From Spongilla lacustris (taxonomy: Eukaryota > Porifera > Demospongiae > Spongillida > Spongillidae), in assembly GCA_949361645.1 (NCBI GenBank), contig OX442417.1:5662700-5726699 (forward strand): a stretch of 64,000 nt of DNA, given 5' to 3'. This document shows, piece after piece, positions 1 through 9,940 of the stretch. Position numbers and translations under genes: made by a program. Each line of letters starts with the position of its first letter. Position 1 is the stretch's first letter. Below the pieces are notes generated by a model. That model was not told the origin of the DNA. It worked only from the letters and a program-made list of their open reading frames with translations, and did not search any database.

Positions 1-20
1 ATGGCAACCACCCTCTGCAG

Positions 21-58
21 GAAGCGAGTGTATGGCAAAAGTATTGAGAATGGAGGTG

Positions 59-94
<36 letters not shown>

Positions 95-1470
95 GAAAGG
101 GTGTAGGGAGAAGTGGTGAAGAGGGAAGGGTATTGGAAGGAGGTAAGGTGTGGGGAGGAGGTAAGGTGTGGGGGAGGAGGTAAGGTGTGGGGGAGAAGGT
201 AAGGTGTGGGGGAGAAGGTAAGGTGTGGGGAGGAGGTAGTCCTAACATTTTGTGATGAGCAGAGTGATAAAGTATAACATTTCTGTAGTGATGTGTACAT
301 GTGTATGTCTGTGCATGTCAGCATATTGTATCCTTGTTCCCAGCCCTTCCAGCTGACGACAACTACACTACCATGGCCCCATCACCATGTCCCAACTCAA
401 TGTGGAGAGGTACGTCTGAACAGTGTAGGGTGTGATCTTAACATGTGGCTGGTGAAACTTACATGTACATGTACATGTGACATTAAATTTAATATTTGGC
501 GTATGCAACATTGTTTGTCTGTTCTCATACTTGTGGAGCCAATTGTGCAGTAGCTAATGTAGCAATATGTAGATGTTATTGTATCGATACATGTACTGGT
601 ACATAGACTGAGGATGAGTACTCACACCTTCCCTCTTCCCTCCTCTCCACACCTTACCTCCTCCTATATAGAGCACACCATGAGCTTAAAGTCTCAGAAG
701 ATGGCCACACTGAGTGTCAATGCGATGGAGATGGCCCGCCATCCATATGACACCATTGACAAGGCTAGTGTGCAGAACTTCTATGATGAGATCAGGCCTA
801 AAGTCTTGCCCGCAACTTCCACTGAGCAACTGTCACGTGTCCCCATCATAGGAGGTGAGCTTGTGATGGTGGGAGTGGTATGGTGGGAGTGGTGTGGTGA
901 GATGGTGGGAGTGGTATGGTGGGAGTGGTGATGGCGTGATGGTGGGAGTGGTTTGGTGCCATAGTGGGAGTGTTGTGGTGTGTTGGTAGTGGTGTAATGT
1001 GATGGTGGGAGTGGTGTGGTGGTGGGAGTGGGGTTATGTTACATACATGTAACAGCTCTCCCCTCCCTCCTATAGCTAAAGTTCCATTGGTTGGTGTTCC
1101 TCAGTCATCACCCAGGGCAGCCACCAGACATAACCGTGGCTCTACTGAGTATGTGGAGATGTTCTCCATCATCACTCCAGACACCCCTCATACCTCCATC
1201 ATCACTCCAGACACCCCTCACACCTCACCCTCTAAGCAGACTGCATCAGTTTTGCTGGAACCCATAGCAGTGCAGAGCAGTTCCTATGGCAACGTACCTG
1301 CTCCTTCTGAACATGTTGGGGGAGAGGATGTTACCATGACAATCTCCTCCAGTCTCCCTGCAGAGGCCCCTCGTTCCCCTCCATGTCCCCTTAGGTCATG
1401 TGAGGAGGCAGCAAAGCTGGACTGTGCTGTGACAAAGGAGGGGAATACCCCTGTTGAACAACAACCTTGA
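21..1470 (+). CDS. FN3-type membrane receptor, copy 1: cytoplasmic tail exons only (5' part lies left of the window)
   Basis: Four exons with matching phase-1 junctions: 21-55, 344-409, 672-854 and 1076-1470 (stop TGA). They are collinear with exons 17601-19047 of the second copy, where they follow a transmembrane exon, so this is an intracellular tail. It has no known catalytic domain but carries several tyrosine motifs: YTTM (exon 344-409), YDTI and FYDEI (exon 672-854), YVEM and YGNV (exon 1076-1470). YxxM and YxN are known docking motifs for PI3K and Grb2-type SH2 domains; that they work so here is inference. A 30-bp unit is tandemly duplicated in the last exon (residues SIITPDTPHT twice). 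The signal peptide, FN3 domains and membrane segment of this copy are outside the window. Confidence 0.75.
61..240. repeat. (GT)n microsatellite and AGGTGTGGGG minisatellite in a receptor intron
   Basis: A GT run (about 61-89) is followed by repeats of a G-rich unit close to GGTAAGGTGTGGGGGAGAA up to about 235. The same intron in copy 2 (17642-17820) has a longer GT run and a different unit number, so the locus is length-variable between the paralogues. Confidence 0.8.
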
Positions 1471-1826
1471 GGGTGTTGCCAATAGCAACCATTCTGTTTT
1501 ACATGACCTGTGTGCAAATGTTGTACATGTATGTTGTCACTGTGTTTGTCAATATCTTGTTTTATTCTTATAAGTCAATATCTTGTTTTTCTTGTGAATG
1601 GCAGTGGTGGTGGTCAGGGGGCATGGAGGCAAATGGATAACTATGGTGGTGGCCATCAGAACTCCCAACTCCTCCACACAAGTTTATCTGTGTTACCACT
1701 ATAACCATGGATACATGTATGATGCAATATTATATATGTCTAGCCACACGATACAACCTGATCTCTAGCATATATAGCCTGAGGTTGATTACCCAAACCT
1801 ATAAATCAGTGCCTATAATAAGTGAG
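1471..1826. other. Receptor 3' flank, no further gene seen
   Basis: DNA downstream of the receptor stop codon, nearly identical to 19048-19403 in copy 2. No clear AATAAA signal or extra exon was seen. Confidence 0.5.
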
Positions 1827-1830
1827 TATA

Positions 1831-2804
1831 CATAGGTCAGCGGATCACGTGATACTCATGTTTTATTAATTTGGTTGGCAAGTGTGTACATATGCTAATG
1901 GACGGCGTACTAAAATTTGGCTGCCAAAGTCGTTACAAGCAGAAATTTGAACCTGTTGATCTGCAGTTAAGTTGTGTCCCATACTTGGAATCTAACAGCC
2001 ATCGCGATATGTCGTTGTGGCCACGGAAAGAGTTAGCCTGGTACCCAAACAAATGAACTAGGAAAGAGTATGGGCATATTTTTCTTTAAAGAACTGGCAC
2101 GTATACCCAGGAGCAGCTGCTTTCATGCCAGCAGCTCGAAGCCTACAATTTCTTCGAGTCTTCTGTCTACGTAATGGCATTCGTACTGCGTGGTATCACT
2201 GGTATAGGGGTCAAAGCCCTAGCCAGCTCTCACCTGGCTGATGTTGCACGGTGACGCGAAGCTTGGATGATAGCTAAGCCAGACCTGACGGTTCTATACT
2301 TTCTGGTCACTGCACATGCATGGCTGGGTAAGTGTTTAATCTTTCTTGCCTCCTAAACGAGAACACAGTCAGGACGAAGTCTACATCATTGCTGGGTCTG
2401 GGGACCCGACGGATGTTTACTGGTAGGTTTTCCTGAGCGTAAACTGACATAGTGAAGCTGAAGCGCTCGATCCCACATGCGAATGACACATACATACCAG
2501 ATACAATATATAGTCACCACAGATCCGCGAGTGTACTATGGGCATCCAGTAGTTGGGCGTAGCCCGACCATTCGCCACGGTCTGCTACGGCCAACCTGTT
2601 CTACCTTTTATCCATTTCTGTTGTCAGGGATGATTCTTATATGTAAAACGATAAAATCCAAGGCTAGAACGTTCACCATGGCGACTTCTACAACCAATCG
2701 CACAGCAACTAACAACCATTTCTTAGGCACGGACAATAAATTTGCCAACCAAATTTAATATTCATTGATTTTGGTCACGTGCTTGAGTGTCCATTGGACC
2801 TATG
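1831..2804. mobile_element. 974-bp non-autonomous DNA transposon with TATA target duplication
   Basis: Present in copy 1 only. It starts CATAGGTC and ends GACCTATG (perfect inverted termini), and similarity continues inward (CACGTGA blocks; TTTGGTTGGCAA at the left against TTGCCAACCAAA at the right). It is flanked by TATA at 1827-1830 and 2805-2808, whereas the paralogous empty site near 19404 has a single TATA. No transposase domain is recognisable in its ORFs, so it is probably non-autonomous; the superfamily is unassigned. Confidence 0.9.
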
Positions 2805-2920
2805 TATAGCTCAATGCTACAACTGATATTACTTATTAGTGAGTTAATTTAAATAAATTCCGTCGCATGATATGTATGCATGTTGATTATATTAGACCTC
2901 GAGCTATATCCCCATGCATA

Positions 2921-3146
2921 GGCGAGTTAGTATAGCGCGCGAAGCGCGCAGTACGGCGCCGAAGGCGCCTCGTCCGCGAAGCGGACTCGGGACGAGGCGG
3001 TGTTTTTTCAATGAAGAGTGTCTGGACAGCACCGCGGGTGCAATTTGACCCCGGATTCGGAGTCGGCATCGTCGGCGCTTCGCGCCTCGCAACCCTAACC
3101 CTAAAGCCCTAACTATCTCCTGATGTAATGTTATTACATCCCCACA
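2921..3146. repeat. GC-rich hairpin cluster with telomere-like CCCTAA repeats
   Basis: Absent from copy 2, which has about 50 unrelated bases instead. Three adjacent self-complementary blocks share a GAA loop: GCGCGC-GAA-GCGCGC (2935-2949), GGCGCC-GAA-GGCGCC (2955-2969) and GTCCGC-GAA-GCGGAC (2972-2986). A fourth lies in reverse sense: GGCGC-TTC-GCGCC (3074-3086). AACCCTAACCCTAA follows at 3091-3104. No ORF of known type and no RNA family was recognised; it may be an insertion of a structured repeat. Confidence 0.75.
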
Positions 3147-3417
3147 GTGCCAGACCAGGGATATTAAATATCCCTGGCCAGACGGCGCAGTGTGGTGTAT
3201 TTGTTACGGGTACGTACAAACTGCATCGATCTGTTTATGCCTATCTATATAGTGTGAAGTGTGCACGATGCTCTAAATGCGGATTGATCCGGATTGCGTT
3301 TGCCTTTAAATTTGCGGAAGTGCCTTAAGGCTTATAATATTATATACAGTGTATACATGCATGTGTACCAACTGCTGGGAAGCTGGACCCGAAATTGGAT
3401 AGTGACAGCATACACCA
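3147..3417. other. Intergenic DNA shared by both duplicate copies
   Basis: Collinear with about 19570-19890 in copy 2. It contains CCAGGGATATT-A-AATATCCCTGG, a perfect palindrome in copy 1 that is interrupted in copy 2. No gene seen. Confidence 0.5.
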
Positions 3418-3606
3418 ATGAATGTTGAAATTTCTGACGGACCACAGAGAAGGGTTGTGCATGTAAATAGAATTGATCGTCACCAACCAGCCATGCAGCT
3501 CCATCCATACATGCGGAAGATGGTACCAGGGTGGTCTTCTTCTACAGTGGCAAGCACCACAATTTTGGTGCTAGGTTCCTATGTTTATAAATGGTCTCGT
3601 ACCTAG
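3418..3606 (+). pseudogene. Possible retroelement pol C-terminal fragment, copy 1
   Basis: A 62-codon open frame contains VEISDGPQRRVVHVNRI, which resembles the segment after the integrase core of Ty3/gypsy polyproteins (a VVHVNRL-like motif). It lies alone in the gap between the receptor and NLR 3' ends and is duplicated at 19891-20079 with an identical protein. Assignment rests on this one motif; it could be an unrelated short ORF. Confidence 0.35.
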
Positions 3607-3883
3607 ACTATGATTTGTTGGAGAAAACTGTCTCAATGAGAAATGAAAAGATGTTGAATACAATAATTAGGTTTGGAAAATGTAGAGCTGAATGATAAAT
3701 ACTGCATGTATTTTGCCTCCAGGAACAATCAATTCAATATAATTTTTGTATTGCTAAACAAAGACTCTATAATTTTGGTGACCTCACATTTCTGGATATT
3801 AAGATCTGCCATATGACACATATTGCTCAACTCCCTGTAATATTACACATTTGAAGTACATGTATAAACAATTTGAAATCAAA

Positions 3884-6800
3884 TCAGGGGACATATGAAG
3901 TGCCTCCACAATCATATGATATCCATAATCTCATGAAGTGGCTGGGCATCTTTACATTAGATTTAACAAGTGTTGGATGGCCCTTCATCACAAGACAAAG
4001 CTCATTAGCTCCTGAGATTGTGAAAGTATTGTCCCAGAGCTTCAATGACCACAGTGTAGAGTTTCTAAGACCCTTCACCAGTGAATATATTGCAGCATCA
4101 TCCAGACCACACCTTACTAAGTTTAGGTGTTGCAATGTTTGATTGCTGGTCAATAGATTTACTGAGGAGAGAATAAATCAGAATTGATTAGAAAACATAC
4201 AACACATTATTACAAACTTACCAAGGCAGGTCATGCTTTTGTTGTCAAACATGTTCATTGCTAAATCAAGTAAAGTCAATGTGGTGTTCATACTAATAGC
4301 ATCGCACAATTCACAGATGCTCACTGAACTCAAACCACATTTCTGGAGTTTTAGTGATTTGAGTACCTTGTTATCTCTTAGCCTTGTGCCTAAACAATAA
4401 AAGTTACAAATAAACTTCAATTATGGGATATATACTGCTAGCAATTGTGATAGTGCACGCATTGTGATAATTTTAAGCTACTGATATTGCAATACAAACG
4501 TGCACAATGGAATTAACAGAATACACATTTTTGTCAAGATTCTGCAGGTGTAGTTGAGAAGGTAGAACATTGCAAAATCTAAGCGCCATTTTGATCATGT
4601 AAAATTCACGGTGTTGAAGAACTGAAGTATGTATTATAGCTCTTATAGCGTGTGCATTTCTGTACATTTATTATTTAGTATACTAGTAGGACAATTTAAT
4701 AAAACCCCCTAATGAAACAAGATAAAACAATCATTAAGGATGCATGCATGTCTCAATGGAGAACTGACAATTAACACAAGACAGCTTCTATCACCACTAC
4801 ATTAATGCAATTATACTTACATGTACATGTATAAGAACTTACCAAGACTAGCAATGCTTTCTTCATCAAACGTGTTTAATGATAGATCAAGACTTGTCAA
4901 TGTGGTATTATTTCCAATAGCACTGCACACATTGCGAAGGCCATTGGGACCTAGTCCACAATTCATGAGGTGAAGTCTATTGAGGACCTTGCTATTTCTT
5001 ATCTTTGTCGCTATGGAATAAGGTAAACAATTCCATCAGTACTACATGTCTATAGCATAATGGAATCTCGCAAATCTGATTGGTCTATTGCAGGTACCAT
5101 ATGTTTCGTAAAGACCTCATTATAGCGTAATCGAGTCTCTAAATGCCAGTGGGCGGGGTATTCTACGGTAGAATACCCGCCCGCTGGCACTTAGAATACC
5201 CGCGGTTTGGGGACTAGAGTGATTTTATAGTACTGGCTCGAACATACAGAAAATTAATCGCAGAGTTAGGAACACTTTTGGTCTTAATAGCCCTCACCGA
5301 TTTCATTTACCAGGTCAAATGTTTTTAAAAATGTAAAATGGTCAAATTGCGCTATGAACACCAATAGCTTTCCGCGATGAACATGCCTTATTTTCCGTAT
5401 CTTCGAAGTGGTAGACTGATATCGGAGTACATGCTCTAGTATCTTCCTGTACAACAATTGAGTCGCGAGTCAACAGACTTGAGTACCCGCCGTCTACCAT
5501 TCTACTTCGCGAGTCACGATGGCAAGTCTTCACGAGGGTTTTTTGAACTCTCAGTCTCAATCGTCAATGAGCAAGTCAACAAATTTTCATATAACTTTTT
5601 ACGGTTGATACAGAAACCGTGCATGCGCAATACAATTTTAACGGTACAGTACATGTACGTACGTAAACATATTGACATGCGCGTTGCTATAGTCTAAACC
5701 AGTTAGACACTGTTCCCTTCAGGATCCACATGATTTAGAATCCCTCGGGCCCTTAGTAGCACCCTCGCTACCACTCGGGATGTTACAGCCCAGGGCCCTC
5801 GGGGATTCTAAATCATGTGGATACCTCGGTTCCAGTGTCTATCTATTACATAAAAGTGGACATCAATCTCCATGCACTCGAGGTATCGAGGTACATGTAA
5901 GGGTATATACACCATTCGAGTTTGTAGAACATTGTAGACATATTCCACATTAGTAATAGGAGGGATAAACGTGAGATTGTAAAATGAAAAATTATACACC
6001 AAAAGGCTGCATGGTTGAGTGGAATCACATAAAAAGTGGGTGTGCTTGAAAAAAATATATATCACCTCACCAGGCCAAACTGCTCCCCCTCATGGTACTA
6101 ATTTATATATTTTCAGAGAGGTGGAGCATAACATCGGAAGAGAAAACAGTATTATATATTAGTTATAGTACACATAGCTAATTATGACGCGGCGTTTAGC
6201 TCACCTAGAACACTAGCTCCTTCGTCCTCCAGCTCGGTACTGTTATTGAGATCAATATCCATGATGTAATCAAAGGCTGTTTCATTCAGCATCTTCATGC
6301 ACTCTTTAATGATGGAGCAATCATGTAGCTGAAGGCTCCATCCTCCATGTCTGCTGTTGGCAATACAGTAGCCGAGAACATAACAGTCAAAAGGATTGAA
6401 AGTATTATGATTCAATTTCAACTCCCAGCCCCTCCTGCTGTCATACAAAGACCTCTTTACAAGATCAGGGTCATGCGCTTCAAACAACCAATGGAGGATT
6501 TCAAGAAGTCGTATTCCATCTTCCTGGAATCCTAACTCCTTGAATGCTTGGATAGTTCGTATATCATCTTGTGATTGAAACTTGGTCAGACCAGCCATGA
6601 ACCTCTTCACCATTATCATGTTGCTCTCCCAATAGGGAGTCCTTATAAACTCTGCCCTCTCACCAGGAGGTAGTGATGATACATACAAGGCAGCCATGAA
6701 CTCTTGTACAGTTTTATGGATAAAGTGATATGAGAACTTGGAACCAGAGCTCTCCAAGTACAGATCTGGAACCTTTTGCAGAAGACCTGTATACCACAAT

Positions 6801-9341
6801 GGAACATAACTTTTATGGAAATACATGTCATATCTGAAATGGCATGACATGAAATCAAAATGCATAAATATAGTATACCACAACTGACTTGGTAGTCAGA
6901 ACAGACCACACCCCTACCTAATGTCTCCACATCATTCCATCCATGGAAGATCAGTTGATCTTCTCTAATGCCATCATATGCTAGCTTGGCCAGTAGTAGC
7001 AGTTGTGAAATTGTTTCATCTGACACATCATCAAGCCAATGGAATCTTAATGGTCTCTCTGATGGTTGAACTATAATGGATCAGATCTGATTTCCCATTG
7101 TATACATGAATGCCGGTAAAATGATGCCCACTTAAATGCACATTAAATTTAGATAACAATCAGATTAATCTTACTTACTTGCACTTACCAGAGATGGTAT
7201 TGGGTTTCTCAGCAGACTTGACTGGCTTCTCTTGGTGACGCTTCAAAAGTGTCTTGATCAGTACTTGATACACTTCAGTGTAAGTTTGAGGAGGTTGGCT
7301 CTTACTGCTCATCTGATCTCTTAAGATCTGTACAACAATGGCACAGTTAAGAGGTACATACATTAAGCCATAGATGTGTGGATAGTGTTCAAGATATGTA
7401 TTCAGCTGGACCCTTAGGACTTCGCTGTGGTTAAAGATACTGTTAATGTATTGTTGGATCTCTTTTTTACCAAAACCAATCAGCTGAATGTACTGAGAAT
7501 TCTGTGGGGCGAGCTTTAGGATGCTTTTTTTAGCTGAAGGTCGGCTTGTCACTAGCACTGTCATCTTAGGCAGCACATTCCCTTTGATGATTTCAGCAAA
7601 GATGGATGATGTTTGCATCTTAGGAGAAAGCTCATCATAGCCATCAAGAATCAACATCACACCATCTCCTTCATTTGAGGTAATCCAATCCACGACAACA
7701 GTTATCAAACTTTTATCAATATGATAGATAAGATCAGTCACATACTCGGCTTTCTGCATCCTCTCATCCCTCAAGCGTAGGAGGACAACAAGATGGTAGC
7801 TTTGAAGGATCTCCCCTTTGGCCCAAGAGACTGCAAGATGATAGCTGAATGTCGATTTTCCTATTCCAGGAATCCCTTCCACTATGATGCAGCTAGCTTG
7901 AGATCTCTCTCCATTTTCTAACAAGCCAACAACCTATACACATGCAGTTGGGCTCATATCAAATATGATGCAAATATGGATTATAACGGATGACTGCAAT
8001 GACTGCATGTATAATTTTTTTGTATGTACACAGAAGTGTTCAGAAGTACCAACACACCTACCTGACTAATGTTTAGGGGCTTTTTATGCTTTTGAACTTC
8101 TTCGATATTTGATTGCATCATTGCCAGAATGCAATCATCTTCTTCCTTCTGCGTAAAGTCCTTAATCATGCTCTCAACTATTGCTAAGTTAACATAACTA
8201 ATTTGGACATTTGGCCATTCAACAGTTGCTTGATTCTTATTGTATATAGCTATCAAGTGATTTGCATATCTGCTCACACCAAGTGGGACAGCTAAATACA
8301 GAGAGATTTCAAATATCACCGCTAAGTTCCTACAATATAGACACATATTTACCGGCTTCACTTCTCCACCAGGCGTAGTCCACTAATATTGCTATGCCAG
8401 CAATACATGTACCCAGAAAATATGTCCTATAGTATATGAATATAATTTTCAAAAGTTACACAACTACAAATAAGGTTCAACGTACCCCAATAGCAATGGA
8501 AACCACTTCTGTGTAAAACCAAGGCAATTGAAAGTTTGCCTACTGTGATATGTACATGTACATGTTTGTAAGAAGAACACAAAGTTTATAGCATTCAAGT
8601 TTTATTCAATGTGCACATTTGAAAAGCAATAGTTCTCAGAGTCATTCACATCATTTACTACATTTTATATTATACAGTCAGAGAGCTCACACAAGTACAC
8701 AATAGATTGTAAAACTGACATATGTGTAGTCTCCATCCCAGTTTGCAAACATAGGTTGAATGCTTATGCACATAAATAGGAGGGGCTCATGTCTACTTGA
8801 GTGTAATAATTCATTAGGTACCATTAATATGCATGTTGAGAAAAAAATATGGCCTAAAGGATGAAATTTATGGTTCGTGTGCCAGCAATTAACGTACATA
8901 CAATTTTGAAACAACGAGACTACCATGGATTACCTCGACCTCGTGGACACGATTGAACTAGTGCTAGTTTCTGATAATTTCTCACCTATGTTGGGTGTGC
9001 AGATGTGCATGTCAATACTTATCCTCTTTCTTAATGAACTTACGTATATCTTTCACGAGTGGATCGTATTTTTTCTCCGTGCTAAGTACCTCGAGAAAAG
9101 TGGAGAAGGCTGTGTCTGGATTAATTATTATGGATCCCTTGACGGCACGTAACAGTACTGCATTCATTTGTTGTTGCGTTCGGCCAGTTAATTGTACATC
9201 TTCGAGCTCTGCATATGTGATTATATGTTTTGAATAGCACCCTGCAGCCACATCTTGAGGTGCTAGGGTCTTCACCAACTTATCGTAAAAACTATCAAAC
9301 ACTTTCTGCTGTACGCTCCTGTCCTCAGTTGCAAATGACAT
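3884..9341 (-). CDS. NLR innate-immune receptor copy 1 (CARD-like, NACHT, LRR), 8 exons, 869 codons
   Basis: Predicted cytosolic NOD-like receptor. Minus-strand exons: 9044-9341, 8062-8291, 7189-7933, 6918-7058, 6205-6786, 4843-5010, 4222-4389 and 3884-4161 (TGA). All junctions are GT-AG and phases match throughout. Exon 1 (residues 1-99) is a death-fold, CARD-like domain. Exon 2 is the helical linker common in invertebrate NLRs. Exon 3 is a NACHT domain with Walker A GIPGIGKST (about 196-204), Walker B VMLILDGYDE (about 268-277) and sensor TSRPS. Exon 5 has FIHKTVQEFMAALYV, typical of the region between NACHT and LRRs. Exons 6 and 7 are exactly 168 nt (56 residues, two LRRs each) and exon 8 gives further LRR. 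An in-frame TAA lies upstream of the chosen ATG. Family role (ligand-driven oligomerisation, CARD-mediated signalling) is established; the ligand is unknown. The number of LRRs is modest. Confidence 0.88.
5148..5193. repeat. Near-perfect palindrome in NLR copy 1 intron
   Basis: The arms TGCCAGTGGGCGGG and CCCGCCCGCTGGCA flank a perfectly palindromic core GTATTCTACGGTAGAATAC. It lies in the 1194-bp intron between exons 5 and 6 (5011-6204) and is kept in copy 2 with one substitution (about 21621-21666). Confidence 0.8.
5717..5821. repeat. Inverted repeat with about 30-bp arms in NLR copy 1 intron
   Basis: ATCCACATGATTTAGAATCC pairs with GGATTCTAAATCATGTGGAT, and CTCGGGCCCT/AGGGCCCTCG extend the stem, with a roughly 40-bp loop. 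It looks like a small foldback or MITE relic and recurs at about 22190-22294. Confidence 0.75.
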
Positions 9342-9940
9342 CGCACTTACTTCACTTGTTTACTCTTCCGCCATTTTTGCGGGTAATAAAATTAATTCAT
9401 TGCGAAAAAATTTATGCAATGAAGTTAATGATTTATTTGGTGCTCTTTTTTTTTTTTAACAGTACACTGCATGTAGTGCATAGCAATTCAATCCCATAAC
9501 ATCACGATGAAGGGTCCAAACTATTGATTTATTATTGTATATACGTCTATACCTTACGGATGCAGTTTTGTGTACTACTACATCCTTGCAGATACATATA
9601 AATGAATTTCACAAGAAACCATGCACTATGATGGGCTGCTGATCTGTTATAACAGCGTGCATGCAATACATGCATTTCAAAACTGGTTGCATTTCTTGCT
9701 TAATAAAGGAGAAGAGGCGGTATAAAAGGGCGTAGACTGCTCAATTTTTGAACGGCCAGCCGGTTTTAAGCGGCCAAATATGGCGTTCTGTGAACCGTAC
9801 TATAGTATCCGGGTCCTGCTACACAGTGACACGTCTACTAAAACACACAGTCCAGTAAAACTAATCGTTAAGCTCATAACTCGAACGCGTCCTTTGTACT
9901 ATTAATGTAATTACCGGGCACGTGAAGATAACTGGTAAAT
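9342..9940. other. Divergent intergenic region between NLR copy 1 and the transposase-like gene
   Basis: The head-to-head genes are 600 bp apart. It contains a T-run near 9448-9459 and a TATA-like box (listed separately). It has no similarity to the region upstream of NLR copy 2. Confidence 0.5.
9721..9728 (+). promoter_or_regulatory. Candidate TATA box
   Basis: TATAAAAG in the context GGCGGTATAAAAGGGCG, 220 bp upstream of the ATG at 9941. The match to a core-promoter TATA element is seen; its use is inferred. Confidence 0.4.

Noticed and set aside
3091..3104. True telomere or chromosome end
   Set aside because: Only two exact CCCTAA units plus a degenerate one, inside a segment flanked on both sides by duplicated genic DNA.
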